A stretch of 64,000 nt of DNA, taken from Sedimentibacter acidaminivorans. GTDB taxonomy: Bacteria > Bacillota > Clostridia > Tissierellales > Sedimentibacteraceae. The position numbers were made by a program, and so were the translations under genes. The stretch covers positions 1 through 64,000 of the forward strand of contig NZ_JAGGKS010000006.1 in the NCBI RefSeq assembly GCF_017873955.1. The letters are read 5' to 3'. Below, one piece after another: positions 52,986 through 62,628 of the stretch (its first letter is position 1; the number at the start of each line of letters is the position of its first letter). The notes under the pieces were generated by a model. It did not search any database. It worked only from the letters and a program-made list of their open reading frames with translations, and was not told the DNA's origin.

Positions 52986-53207
52986 TTAGTCTTCTTCTTT
53001 AACATTGATTTTATCATCTGCAACTGTACTTATTACTTTTGTAATCCTTCTTTCAACTTCCTTTCGAGGCAGCCAGATTTGTCTCTGGCACGTAATGCAT
53101 TTAATTCTAAAATCTGCACCAACCCTTAGTATTTCCCAATCATAACCTCCACATGGATGTTTTTTCTTAAGCTTTACAACATCTCCTACATTTAAATTCA
53201 TAGGCAT
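52986..53207 (-). CDS. DUF951 family protein
   Basis: The 73-residue protein MPMNLNVGDVVKLKKKHPCGGYDWEILRVGADFRIKCITCQRQIWLPRKEVERRI... matches DUF951, small proteins with KKxHPCGxxxW and a CxxC that may bind metal or RNA. It is often near parB and serS in clostridia. ATG behind GGAG. Confidence 0.85.
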   Translation of the reverse strand: MPMNLNVGDVVKLKKKHPCGGYDWEILRVGADFRIKCITCQRQIWLPRKEVERRITKVISTVADDKINVKEED

Positions 53208-53237
53208 ACTTATTATCTCCTTTAATTATATCATAAA

Positions 53238-53258
53238 GCAAGCCAGATAACGGCTTGC
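53238..53258 (-). other. Short inverted repeat between yedF and DUF951 genes
   Basis: Arms GCAAGCC and GGCTTGC with a 7-base loop. No T run follows; role unclear. Confidence 0.4.
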
Positions 53259-53284
53259 ATCACAACGATTCAATAAATACATCA

Positions 53285-53312
53285 AAACAAAGACGTATGT
53301 CTTTGTTTCACT
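53285..53312 (-). terminator. Putative terminator after yedF
   Basis: Stem AAACAAAGAC / GTCTTTGTTT (53285-53308) with TTTGATG after it on the minus strand. T run weak. Confidence 0.55.
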
Positions 53313-53323
53313 AGCTGTATTTA

Positions 53324-53917
53324 TTATATCATAACTGCATTATCAGAATTTGTAATTATTTCTACTATATCATACATATTACTAACTTGCCCTACTGCTA
53401 ATTTTGTTTTAATTTCAAAGAAATCTAAACATGTTCCACATGAAACAATTTTTACTCCCTCACCTTCAAGTTTCTTTAAATCATCAAGGGATTCCGAACC
53501 CTCAGTTGTTAACTTTACTCCACTATTTAAAAATACTATGAAGTTAGGATATGGCTTTGTTTCAGTAATAGTATAAATAAAACCTTTCATTAACATTTTA
53601 CCAAGTTTATCAGACCCTGAACCTAATACATCTGTACCAAAAACAAACCCTTTATTTAATTTACTTAATTCAATATCCGGTGATACATAATCAACTTCTT
53701 CAATTGTTTCGCCCTTATTGAGCGTTATGTATATACCATCTTCTTTTGATAACTCACTAAAACTATAATTTAATTTTGTTCCAAGTTTTATAATATTTTG
53801 CTTAGCTGTTTCATTATCAACTATTGTTGTTATTGAATTTTCTCCTAGGTCTATTTCCTTTTTTGTCATTATTACTGGTTGAGGACACGTTTTTCCTCTT
53901 GCATCTACTATTTTCAT
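53324..53917 (-). CDS. yedF: YedF-type sulfur/selenium-trafficking protein
   Basis: The 197-residue protein has an N-terminal TusA/SirA-like domain with the CPQP motif (DARGKTCPQPVIMTKKEI) and a C-terminal DsrE-like domain (KGFIYTITETKPYPNFIVFLNSGVKLTTEGSESLDDLKKL ... VSCGTCLDFFEI). This fusion belongs to the YedF group linked with selenium metabolism. ATG 53917 behind GGAGG is preferred over ATG 53929. A cysteine desulfurase gene three genes upstream could be the donor. Confidence 0.9.
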   Translation of the reverse strand: MKIVDARGKTCPQPVIMTKKEIDLGENSITTIVDNETAKQNIIKLGTKLNYSFSELSKEDGIYITLNKGETIEEVDYVSPDIELSKLNKGFVFGTDVLGSGSDKLGKMLMKGFIYTITETKPYPNFIVFLNSGVKLTTEGSESLDDLKKLEGEGVKIVSCGTCLDFFEIKTKLAVGQVSNMYDIVEIITNSDNAVMI

Positions 53918-53929
53918 AACTACCTCCAT

Positions 53930-54625
53930 TTAATTTTCATAAAATCCTTTATAGGATAAATAATTTAATATTATATTATTATCATAAAATATTTTACTTG
54001 ATTCAGATTTCATAATTCCTTCAATTATCATATTGTTTTCCACAAAACCAATAACTGGAGAACAAAGTGCAAATGCTATATATAATATTACTATTGCTTT
54101 TGCTGCACCAGTTATTGCTCCAAACATCTTATTAGTTAGGTTAAGAACGGGAAGTTTAAATAACATGTTAATAATATTTGAAGCTATAACCAATAAAATG
54201 TAAATAGCTAAAAAAGTAATTAAAAAACTAATTGACCTAACAACTATAACACTTATATTATTTACGAAAACATTAAAATTATCTATATTCGTTGAGTTAC
54301 CATTATTAAACATATTCCCTATAACGTGTTGCAGCTCTATAGGAAGATTTAATTTTTCTCTAAATGCACTTGCAATATCCTGAGAACCATTATGTAATAT
54401 CTCAGTAAACCCTAGCGCTTTAATTTCAAAAAAATTATGAACTTTAGCAAATAATTTAGTGTTTTGCAACAAAAACTCTTCAACTATATAATAAAAATGC
54501 TTGCTTAAAAAAAAGGCAACTATAATACCAATGGTATCAAATAATGTTTTTATAAACCCTCTCCGATAACCATCTAAACAGGTTATTCCTATAAATATAA
54601 TTATAACAATATCAATAAAATTCAT
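53930..54625 (-). CDS. CvpA family membrane protein
   Basis: The 231-residue protein has four transmembrane helices and the CvpA start MNFIDIVIIIFIGITCLDGYRRGFIKTLFDTIG, with FGAITGAAKAIVILYIAFAL near the C-terminal side. CvpA proteins act in envelope integrity or secretion; mechanism unknown. ATG behind AGGAGG. Its stop adjoins the yedF gene. Confidence 0.85.
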   Translation of the reverse strand: MNFIDIVIIIFIGITCLDGYRRGFIKTLFDTIGIIVAFFLSKHFYYIVEEFLLQNTKLFAKVHNFFEIKALGFTEILHNGSQDIASAFREKLNLPIELQHVIGNMFNNGNSTNIDNFNVFVNNISVIVVRSISFLITFLAIYILLVIASNIINMLFKLPVLNLTNKMFGAITGAAKAIVILYIAFALCSPVIGFVENNMIIEGIMKSESSKIFYDNNIILNYLSYKGFYEN

Positions 54626-54687
54626 ATTCCCTCCTAATCACTTCTTTAGTTATTTATAAATCATACTTTACATCTGTTAATAATATA

Positions 54688-55758
54688 TTACTTTAATTTT
54701 CCTATAATAAGATTATCTTCGAGTAAAATATACATTTCATTATTTTTAACATTAAAATCAATTATTTGTGAGTTGCCTTCATCGAATAGCTTGTTTACAA
54801 TTCCATCATGTGCTATACTAATTGAATTGTTGTTATAAATAAATAACTTGTTATTTATTATCTTGATTTTTTTTGTGTTTTTAGGTAATTTATATATTTC
54901 TTTTACTTTACCTTTAAAATTATATGCTAGGATTTCAGTTTTTTCATCTTCATCATATAATATATATATTCTTTCTTGTTTTTCATTAATTTCATAGTCA
55001 TTAACTTTGTTATAATTGCTGTTTTTCCACATTAAACTTCCATTTATATTAAAGCAATAAATATTTTCAGTTCCTAATACTATAATATTGTTGTTTGAAA
55101 TTTCTACTTTTATAACTATTTCGTCTTCAATAGTCTCATTCCATAGCTCCACATCTTCAATTAAATTATATGATATAGTATTTTTTATAATTCCACCTGT
55201 ATATTTTATAGTACTTACACAATAAGATTCAGCTTTACCATTTATAGTAACCCCAGTAATACTTTCATCATATTGCTTATTTTCAACTATAACTTCATTA
55301 TTGTCATTTAATATATACAATAAATTTTTACCACTATTTTGTTTTGAAATAATAAATATTTTATTATTTTCACGTGAAACATTTATTATTTTCCCCTGAA
55401 TTTCAGCAACTACATAGTTCTGATTATTTTTATTAATTATCTCCATGCTATTTTCAAAACATTTATATATATAATTTTCATCTATAAATACACTATCAAT
55501 AAAAACTCTATTACGATTTTCCCACATAATATTATTATTATAATCTAAATATGTAATTTTCTGATTATTATAAGTTAAAATCCCGTTACAAAATAACTTA
55601 CTACTATCGAGAGATTTGTAACTTATCATTCTTTCACTTACAAATTCATATGTTTTATTATCATCAAAAGTTGCAATTATTTTCTTTCCTCCAGTAAACC
55701 AAAATGTTACTATAAAAACAAATAACATTGTAACTAAAAAGAGTATAAATTTTTTCAT
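54688..55758 (-). CDS. Membrane-anchored beta-propeller protein (DUF5711-like)
   Basis: The 356-residue protein has an N-terminal membrane helix (FILFLVTMLFVFIVTFWF) and an extracytoplasmic region of repeated four-stranded units with WKNSN/WENRN-type turns, typical of a PQQ-like beta-propeller. I recall DUF5711 for such proteins but am not sure. Function unknown. ATG behind AAAGGAG. It lies 62 bp before cvpA and in the same direction. Confidence 0.65.
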   Translation of the reverse strand: MKKFILFLVTMLFVFIVTFWFTGGKKIIATFDDNKTYEFVSERMISYKSLDSSKLFCNGILTYNNQKITYLDYNNNIMWENRNRVFIDSVFIDENYIYKCFENSMEIINKNNQNYVVAEIQGKIINVSRENNKIFIISKQNSGKNLLYILNDNNEVIVENKQYDESITGVTINGKAESYCVSTIKYTGGIIKNTISYNLIEDVELWNETIEDEIVIKVEISNNNIIVLGTENIYCFNINGSLMWKNSNYNKVNDYEINEKQERIYILYDEDEKTEILAYNFKGKVKEIYKLPKNTKKIKIINNKLFIYNNNSISIAHDGIVNKLFDEGNSQIIDFNVKNNEMYILLEDNLIIGKLK

Positions 55759-55831
55759 ATTTCTCCTTTAACAAAATTTGTATAATATACAGTATATCAA
55801 ACTTATAAATATTTTTCATTAGAAAAATATT

Positions 55832-55872
55832 AAGAAATGTAATTTACACAAATTACATTTCTTATTTAAGTC
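55832..55872 (-). terminator. Hairpin between cysteine desulfurase and DUF5711-like genes
   Basis: Stem AAGAAATGTAATT / AATTACATTTCTT with a 5-base loop (55832-55863). Minus-strand tract AATATTTTTC follows. Confidence 0.6.
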
Positions 55873-55900
55873 ACTAATTATAAAAAATTTTATATATTTA

Positions 55901-57046
55901 CTACTCACCTTGAGATATTTCATCTAATGCTTTTACTGCTGCCAATATGTCAGTTTTTGTATTAAATGGCCCTACACTAAATCTCACTGCACCTATTTTT
56001 TCTGTACCGATAGTTTTGTGTGCTAATGGCGCACAATGCAAACCAGGTCTAACAGCTATATTATATTTTGTATCTAACAGATATGCTACTTCAGAGGAAT
56101 CAATCCCTTCAATATTAATCGGAACAACCCCACATCTATCATTTATATCATTTGGGCCATATATTTGAATTTTATTGATATTTTTTAATTGTTTAACGAA
56201 TAGGTCAAGAAGTTCTTTTTCATGGCTGTAAATTGATTTTGTGCCCCTGTTTATTATGTGCTTTAACCCAGAATTTAAACCTGCTATACCAGGTAAATTA
56301 GGTGTACCTGCCTCAAATTTATCAGGATAAAAATTCGGCTGATTTAAATTACTAGACTCGCTACCAGTTCCACCTTCTTTTAATTGACTCATTTCAACTT
56401 CACTATTAATTAATAAAGCTCCAGTTCCTTGTGGTCCTAATAAACCTTTATGACCAGGAAAAGCAAGAAAGTCTATGTTTGAACTTTGCATATCAATATC
56501 TAAAACACCAGCGCTTTGCGACGCATCAACTAAATAATGAATTTTGTGTTTTTTGCATATTTTTCCAATTTGATCAATGGGAAAAATTGTTCCTGTTAAA
56601 TTAGAAACATGTGTCGTTATAACTAGCTTAGTATTACTTGTTATAGCGTTTTCAATATCTAAAATATTAATTTTCCCATCTGTTTGACATGAAACAATTG
56701 TATTGCTTACACCTATTTTTTCAAGTTCCATCACTGGCCTTAAAACTGAATTGTGTTCCATTGATGTTGTAATAACATGGTCTCCTGATTTTAAAAGACC
56801 TTTAATTGCTAAATTTAATGAATCCGTTGCATTAAACGTAAATATAACTTTCATTGGATCACCCAAGTTAAAAAATTGTGCTAAAAGTTCTCTAGTTTCA
56901 TATATTACTTTTGCGCCTTCAATTGCCATAGAATGGCTTCCTCTGCCTGGATTAGCACCAAATTTAGTCATAGCTTTAGTTACATTTTGATATACTGTTC
57001 TTGGCTTTGGAAAAGAAGTGGCTGCATTATCTAAATAAATCACCAT
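55901..57046 (-). CDS. Cysteine desulfurase family protein (class V aminotransferase fold)
   Basis: The 381-residue PLP enzyme has IYLDNAATSFPKP, PGRGSHSMAIEGAKVIYE, the PLP lysine in FLAFPGHKGLLGPQGTG, and the catalytic cysteine in RPGLHCAPLAHKTIG. This matches the IscS-like TIGR01977 type, usually near yedF and selenium genes. It takes sulfur (or selenium) from cysteine (or selenocysteine). ATG behind AGGTGAT. It is followed by the terminator above. Confidence 0.9.
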   Translation of the reverse strand: MVIYLDNAATSFPKPRTVYQNVTKAMTKFGANPGRGSHSMAIEGAKVIYETRELLAQFFNLGDPMKVIFTFNATDSLNLAIKGLLKSGDHVITTSMEHNSVLRPVMELEKIGVSNTIVSCQTDGKINILDIENAITSNTKLVITTHVSNLTGTIFPIDQIGKICKKHKIHYLVDASQSAGVLDIDMQSSNIDFLAFPGHKGLLGPQGTGALLINSEVEMSQLKEGGTGSESSNLNQPNFYPDKFEAGTPNLPGIAGLNSGLKHIINRGTKSIYSHEKELLDLFVKQLKNINKIQIYGPNDINDRCGVVPINIEGIDSSEVAYLLDTKYNIAVRPGLHCAPLAHKTIGTEKIGAVRFSVGPFNTKTDILAAVKALDEISQGE

Positions 57047-57194
57047 ATCACCTACTTATTATTATTTTAAACTTAATATTTATATATTATATGTCAATAC
57101 ACTTCTATGGATATAATTTCTTTATTATATTCATTAAACCTGTTTCACCTAATAAATACAATAACCTTTAAATACTATCAAAATTTCAGAATAA

Positions 57195-58460
57195 TTAATC
57201 ATTATAAACTATTATTCCATTGCAAATTGTATATTTAACTTTACCACTCAATTCCTTACCTAAAAATGGAGAATTATAAGATTTAGAATGAAATTTATTA
57301 ACAACCCACTTTTCACTAGGGTCAAAAATTACTATGTCTGCTATTGACCCAATATTAATCCTTCCAGCCTTAAGATTGTACAATTTCGCAGGGTTTAAAG
57401 TCATCTTTTCTATCAACTGCATTATGCTCAGATATTTCTTCATCACTAAATTTGTAATTCCAAGTGATAACGAAGTTTCTAAACCTATTATCCCACTTGG
57501 CGCTTTAGTAAATTCTACATTTTTTTCATTACAGCTGTGTGGTGCATGATCTGTAGCGATAATATCAATTGTGCCATCTTTCAATCCCTCAATTAATTTT
57601 AACCTATCTTTTTCAGTTCTTAAAGGTGGATTCATTTTACCATATGTTTTATACTCTAACACATCTTTTTCTGTAAGTGAAAAATGATGTGGTGAAACTT
57701 CCGCAGTAATATTTGCACCATGTGATTTTGCAAATCTAATTAAATCAACTGAAGTACCAGAACTAACATGTTGAATATTAATTTTAGCTCCAGTTTCAAT
57801 AGCTAAAACACAATCTCTTGATACCATTAAATCTTCAGCTAGATGCGATGCTCCTCCTAATCCAAGTTGTTTAGATATTATTCCTTCATTTATACCTGAA
57901 TTTTCAATAAAACATGGATCTTCTTCATGAAAACTTAATGGAACATTCAGTTCTTTAGCTTTAATCATTGATTTCAATATTATGCTGCTATCTAAAATTG
58001 GTATTCCATCATCTGTGAATCCAACTGCACCTTCTGACTTTAAATACTCCATATCAACTAGTTCTTTGCCTTTTATCCCCTTTGTTATAGATGCAGTTTG
58101 AAGTAAATTAATCTTAGTATTATTAAATCTATCAATAAGGTATTTCAACGTATGCGCATTATCTACCACAGGATTAGTATTAGCCATACAAACTACCGTC
58201 GTGAAACCACCACATGCAGCAGATTCTGATCCTGAAAATATATCTTCCTTGTATGTAAATCCAGGGTCCCTAAAATGTACATGAACATCTATAAGTCCAG
58301 GTGCTACAATTTTTCCATCTGCTTCAATAATTGTTTTAACATTACTATTTTCAATATTTTTTTTTATTTCAACTATTTTGTTTTCATCAATTAAAACATC
58401 TAGCACTTCATCTATTTTTGATTCTGGGTCGATTACCCTCCCATTTTTAATTAATATCAT
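57195..58460 (-). CDS. pyrC: Dihydroorotase
   Basis: The 421-residue amidohydrolase has the DVHVHFRDPGFTYKED metal motif, carbamylated lysine region VPLSFHEED, NIQHVSSGTSVDLI and TDHAPHSCNEKNVEF. It forms dihydroorotate from carbamoyl aspartate. It is separated from the main pyr operon by 6.5 kb and shows no PyrR-type loop in its leader; ATG behind GGGGTGA. A TATAAT box is visible at about 58504-58499 without a clear -35. Confidence 0.95.
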   Translation of the reverse strand: MILIKNGRVIDPESKIDEVLDVLIDENKIVEIKKNIENSNVKTIIEADGKIVAPGLIDVHVHFRDPGFTYKEDIFSGSESAACGGFTTVVCMANTNPVVDNAHTLKYLIDRFNNTKINLLQTASITKGIKGKELVDMEYLKSEGAVGFTDDGIPILDSSIILKSMIKAKELNVPLSFHEEDPCFIENSGINEGIISKQLGLGGASHLAEDLMVSRDCVLAIETGAKINIQHVSSGTSVDLIRFAKSHGANITAEVSPHHFSLTEKDVLEYKTYGKMNPPLRTEKDRLKLIEGLKDGTIDIIATDHAPHSCNEKNVEFTKAPSGIIGLETSLSLGITNLVMKKYLSIMQLIEKMTLNPAKLYNLKAGRINIGSIADIVIFDPSEKWVVNKFHSKSYNSPFLGKELSGKVKYTICNGIIVYND

Positions 58461-58565
58461 ATAATCACCCCAACAAAATTTACTTTATACTAATACTATT
58501 ATATCACAAGTATATACTAACTAAAAGTATATATGCTAATAAATATTTACACATAATTATATGAA

Positions 58566-58592
58566 TAAAAAAACCGGCTTAGCCGGTTTTTA
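58566..58592 (-). terminator. Terminator after the hnd operon
   Basis: Stem AACCGGCT / AGCCGGTT with a T run TTTTTTTATTC on the minus strand. Confidence 0.9.
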
Positions 58593-58598
58593 ATAAAC

Positions 58599-60410
58599 TT
58601 ATTTTATTTCATCTAACAACTTATCAAACTCATCTTGTTGGCTTACTTCATAAACATCTCTTTTTGCATAATGAGTATGAAGTAATTTATGTGATAAATG
58701 ACCATTTGGTTCTTTTAAATAATCCTCATATAGTTTAATTACTTCAGGATTTTTATGTGATTTTCTAATTGGAAGAGATTTATCTTCATCATACAATGCA
58801 TTAGCTCTGTTAACCTTAGGATTAACATCTAATCTTTTCTTTGCTGAAACATGAGATTGTCCTCCACCATGAACACAACCACCTGGACATGCCATAACTT
58901 CAATAAAGTGATAATTTTTCTCACCAGCTCTTACAGAATCAAGAATTTTTGCAGCATTCTTAGTTCCATGAGCTATTGCAACTTTAACTTCTGTATCTTT
59001 ACCACCTATAGGAAGTACTACAGAAGCTTCTTTAACTCCTTCAATACCTCTAACTTGTTGATATTCAATTTGTTCTAAATCTTTACCTGTTAATATGTCA
59101 GCCACAGTTCTAAGAGCAGCTTCCATAACACCGCCAGTAGCTCCAAATATTACACCCGCTCCAGTATATTCACCCATAATATTATCTGCATGACCATCTG
59201 ATAATTTATTAAAGCTAATTCTAGCTTGTTTTATCATATCTCCAAGTTCTCTTGTAGTTATTGAAAAGTCAACATCCCTTAATCCATCAACTTCCATTTC
59301 AGGTCTATTAGCCTCAGTTTTTTTAGATGTACAAGGCATTACAGAAACTGAAACAATTTTTTTAGGGTCTATACCTTCTTTTTCAGCATAATAAGATTTT
59401 AATACTGCCCCAAACATTTGTTGTGGTGACTTACATGTTGAAAGGTTATCTAAGAAATCTGGATATTTCATTTCACAATATCTAATCCAACCTGGTGAAC
59501 AAGAAGTAATCATTGGTAATTTTCCACCATTTTGTACTCTTTGTAATAATTCTGTTCCTTCTTCCATAATAGTTAAATCTGCAGAAAAGTTAGTATCAAA
59601 TACTTTATCAAATCCCAACATTTTTAATGCAGTAACCATTTTACCTGTTACTCTAGTACCAACTGGAAGTCCAAACTCTTCACCAAGAGATGCTCTGACT
59701 GCTGGAGCTGTTTGAACAACAACATACTTATCTGGATCATCAATAGCATCCCAAACATCGTCAATGTATGTCCTTTCTCTTAAAGCTGCCACAGGGCATG
59801 CTTGAATACATTGTCCACAATATACACAATCAACATCTTTCATACTGTAATTAAACGCTGGAGCAACTTCAGTATTAAATCCTCTGTTTACAAAATCTAA
59901 AACTCCTATTCCTTGTACGTCTCTACAAGTACTTATACATCTTCCACAAAGAATACATTTGCTTGAATCTCTAACTATTGAATGAGACAAATTATCTATT
60001 TTAGCTTCTCTTTTTTCACCTTGATACTCTATATCTTTAATGCCTAATTCATCACAAAGTTTCTGTAATTCACATGTTCCATTTCTTAAACATGTCAAAC
60101 ACTCTCTATTATGATTAGCAAGTATTAATTCTACATTCATTCTAACTGCATTTCTAACTCTTTGAGTGTTTGTTCTAACATTCATACCTTCCTGTACTTG
60201 CAATACACAAGAAGCAGGAAGATTTCTCATAGGAACACCATTAATATCTACTTCTACAACACAAACCCTACAAGCTGCTATTTCATTTATATCTTTCAAA
60301 TAACAAAGTGTAGGTATATCTATTCCAGCTTCTCTGGCTGCTAATAATACAGTATAATCCTTAGGTACACTAACTTGTATACCGTTAATAGTCATATTTA
60401 TTTTATCCAA
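58599..60410 (-). CDS. hndD: [FeFe]-hydrogenase, catalytic subunit HndD/HydA
   Basis: The 603-residue protein has an N-terminal [2Fe-2S] domain (LPASCVLQV, after AACRVCVVEV), HxxxC iron-sulfur site, two [4Fe-4S] ferredoxin clusters (SSKCILCGRCISTCR and VDCVYCGQCIQACP), then H-cluster motifs TSCSPGWIRYCE, MPCTSKKTEANR and MACPGGCVHGGGQ. A small C-terminal domain follows. This is the group A bifurcating or NAD(P)-reducing type. TTG 60410 gives the family-like start MDKINMTINGIQ; GTG 60419 is also possible. It is the last gene of the hnd operon. Confidence 0.95.
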   Translation of the reverse strand: MDKINMTINGIQVSVPKDYTVLLAAREAGIDIPTLCYLKDINEIAACRVCVVEVDINGVPMRNLPASCVLQVQEGMNVRTNTQRVRNAVRMNVELILANHNRECLTCLRNGTCELQKLCDELGIKDIEYQGEKREAKIDNLSHSIVRDSSKCILCGRCISTCRDVQGIGVLDFVNRGFNTEVAPAFNYSMKDVDCVYCGQCIQACPVAALRERTYIDDVWDAIDDPDKYVVVQTAPAVRASLGEEFGLPVGTRVTGKMVTALKMLGFDKVFDTNFSADLTIMEEGTELLQRVQNGGKLPMITSCSPGWIRYCEMKYPDFLDNLSTCKSPQQMFGAVLKSYYAEKEGIDPKKIVSVSVMPCTSKKTEANRPEMEVDGLRDVDFSITTRELGDMIKQARISFNKLSDGHADNIMGEYTGAGVIFGATGGVMEAALRTVADILTGKDLEQIEYQQVRGIEGVKEASVVLPIGGKDTEVKVAIAHGTKNAAKILDSVRAGEKNYHFIEVMACPGGCVHGGGQSHVSAKKRLDVNPKVNRANALYDEDKSLPIRKSHKNPEVIKLYEDYLKEPNGHLSHKLLHTHYAKRDVYEVSQQDEFDKLLDEIK

Positions 60411-60427
60411 AATGAACACCTACCTCT

Positions 60428-62218
60428 CTATTTTTTTATGATTGCATTGAATGAACATGCATCCATACAAGCACCACATTTTATACACTTACTTTGATCT
60501 ATTGTGTGAAGTTCTTTAACTTTTCCTTCTATTGCTCCAACTGGACATAGTCTTGCACATTTTGTGCAACCTTTACAATTCATAGTTATAACATAGCTTA
60601 ATAATGCCTGACAAACTCCAGAAGGACATCTATGGTCTTTAACATGAGCTTCATATTCATCTCTAAAATATTTCATAGTTGATAAAACTGGATTTGGAGC
60701 TGTCTGTCCTAAACCACACAAAGAAGTCTCTTTAATATTTCTAGCAAGAGATTCAAGTTTATCCAAATCTTCCATAGTAGCTTTACCTTCTGTAATCTTA
60801 TCTAGTATTTCCAACATACGTTTTGTACCTTCTCTACAAGGAGTACATTTTCCACATGATTCATCAACAGTGAAGTCTAAGAAGAACCTAGCTATATCAA
60901 CCATACAGTTATCTTCATCCATTACAATCATTCCACCAGAACCCATCATAGATCCAAGTGCTATTAAATTATCATAATCAATAGGTGTATCTAAGTGATC
61001 TGCTGTTAAACATCCACCAGAAGGTCCACCAGTTTGTACAGCCTTAAATGCTTTTCCATTTGGACATCCACCACCTATATCATAAATGACCTCTCTTAAA
61101 GTAGTTCCCATTGGAACTTCAACAAGACCTGTGTTATTAATTTTACCACCTAGTGCAAATACCTTAGTCCCAGCTGATTTTTCAGTACCAAAACTTCTAA
61201 ACCAATCTGCTCCATTATTGATTATTTGAGGTATATTTGCTAATGTCTCAACATTATTTATTATTGTTGGTTTACCCCATAATCCTTTGTTAGCTGGGAA
61301 TGGAGGCTTATTCCTAGACATACCTCTTTTACCCTCTATAGACTGCATTAAAGCAGTTTCTTCACCACATACAAAAGCACCTGCTCCTAGCCTAATTTCT
61401 AAATCAAAATCAAATCCACTACCAAAAATATTTTTACCTAGTAATCCTAATTCCTTTGCCTGTCCTATAGCTATTTCTAACCTATGGACTGCTATTGGAT
61501 ATTCCGCTCTAACATATATAAAACCTTTTGTTGCCCCTATAGCATAACCAGCAATTGCCATAGCTTCAAGTACTGCATGAGGATCTCCTTCCAAAACACT
61601 TCTATCCATAAATGCACCTGGATCTCCCTCATCTGCATTACATATAACATATTTCTGGTCCGCTTTATTTGGTGCTGCAAAACTCCACTTCATACCAGTA
61701 GAAAAACCTGCTCCACCTCTACCTTTAAGACCTGAATCTTTTACTAACTTAATTACTTCTTCTGGAGTCATTTCAGTTAGTACTTTCCCTAATGCCATAT
61801 ATCCATCTCTAGCAATATACTCATTAATATTTTCAGGATCAATAACACCACAATTTCTAAGTGCTACTCTTAATTGTTTTTTATAAAAATCAACTTCACC
61901 TAGAGATTTTAATTTATCATCTTTGCTACCATCTTCATATAAATATTTTTTTACAATTCTACCTTTCACTAAATGTTCATCTACTATTTCGTCAACTCTA
62001 TCTATAGTCATTCTTGAATAAAACGAACCTTCAGGATAAACTATAACTATTGGCCCTTCCTCACAAAGACCAAAACAACCTGTAGAAACAATCTGAATTT
62101 CATTTTCTAGATTAACTTCTTTAACTTTTTCTTCAAATCTTTTCTTTATTTGATCAGATTTTGATGATGTGCAACCTGTTCCCCCACAAATCAAAACATG
62201 AGATCTGAAAATCGCCAT
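60428..62218 (-). CDS. hndC: NAD(P)H-binding hydrogenase subunit HndC/HydB (NuoF-like)
   Basis: The 596-residue protein begins with a thioredoxin-like [2Fe-2S] domain (residues 1-80), then the NuoF core: GLKGRGGAGFSTGMKWSFA (FMN/NADH), CNADEGDPGAFMDRSVLEGDPHAVLEAM, [4Fe-4S] CGKCTPCREGTKRM with later C near SLCGLGQ, and two C-terminal ferredoxin clusters (CKGCTKCARLCP and CIKCGACMDACS). It shuttles electrons from NAD(P)H and ferredoxin to HndD. Start ATG behind GGAGG. Confidence 0.95.
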   Translation of the reverse strand: MAIFRSHVLICGGTGCTSSKSDQIKKRFEEKVKEVNLENEIQIVSTGCFGLCEEGPIVIVYPEGSFYSRMTIDRVDEIVDEHLVKGRIVKKYLYEDGSKDDKLKSLGEVDFYKKQLRVALRNCGVIDPENINEYIARDGYMALGKVLTEMTPEEVIKLVKDSGLKGRGGAGFSTGMKWSFAAPNKADQKYVICNADEGDPGAFMDRSVLEGDPHAVLEAMAIAGYAIGATKGFIYVRAEYPIAVHRLEIAIGQAKELGLLGKNIFGSGFDFDLEIRLGAGAFVCGEETALMQSIEGKRGMSRNKPPFPANKGLWGKPTIINNVETLANIPQIINNGADWFRSFGTEKSAGTKVFALGGKINNTGLVEVPMGTTLREVIYDIGGGCPNGKAFKAVQTGGPSGGCLTADHLDTPIDYDNLIALGSMMGSGGMIVMDEDNCMVDIARFFLDFTVDESCGKCTPCREGTKRMLEILDKITEGKATMEDLDKLESLARNIKETSLCGLGQTAPNPVLSTMKYFRDEYEAHVKDHRCPSGVCQALLSYVITMNCKGCTKCARLCPVGAIEGKVKELHTIDQSKCIKCGACMDACSFNAIIKK

Positions 62219-62248
62219 AACTTTACCTCCATTTAGTCTATAATAAAA

Positions 62249-62617
62249 CTATTTTTCAACAGCGCCTATTGTATACTCATTAACAACGTTACCATTAACT
62301 ATATGTTCTGCTATTATTCTCTTTGCTTTTTCTTCATCAATATGAACATATGTTACTTTTTCTTTATCAGGAGCATATACTTCAACTATTGGCTCATATA
62401 TGCACATGCCAATACATCCTGTTTGAACAACCTGTACATTTTTTAAATTTCTTTTTGCAACTTCTTCTACTAAAGAACTTAAAACAGGTCTTGCACCAGC
62501 AGCTATACCACATGTTGCCATACCAACAACAACTCTTATTTCTTTTCCAGTATCTCTCATTTCCATATTTTTAAGAGATTCATCTCTTAATTTTTTTAGT
62601 TCGTCTAACGATTTCAT
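62249..62617 (-). CDS. hndB: Ferredoxin-like [2Fe-2S] hydrogenase subunit HndB
   Basis: The 122-residue protein has a thioredoxin-like [2Fe-2S] fold with Cys in VVVGMATCGIAAGARPV and the C-terminal TGCIGMCIYEPIVEV pair. It is the typical third subunit of Hnd-type complexes. 11 bp separates it from hndA and 30 bp from hndC. Confidence 0.93.
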   Translation of the reverse strand: MKSLDELKKLRDESLKNMEMRDTGKEIRVVVGMATCGIAAGARPVLSSLVEEVAKRNLKNVQVVQTGCIGMCIYEPIVEVYAPDKEKVTYVHIDEEKAKRIIAEHIVNGNVVNEYTIGAVEK

Positions 62618-62628
62618 TTATTACACCT

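Noticed and set aside
58461-58565. PyrR-type loop ahead of pyrC
   Set aside because: No GAGAGG-containing hairpin is present in the leader.
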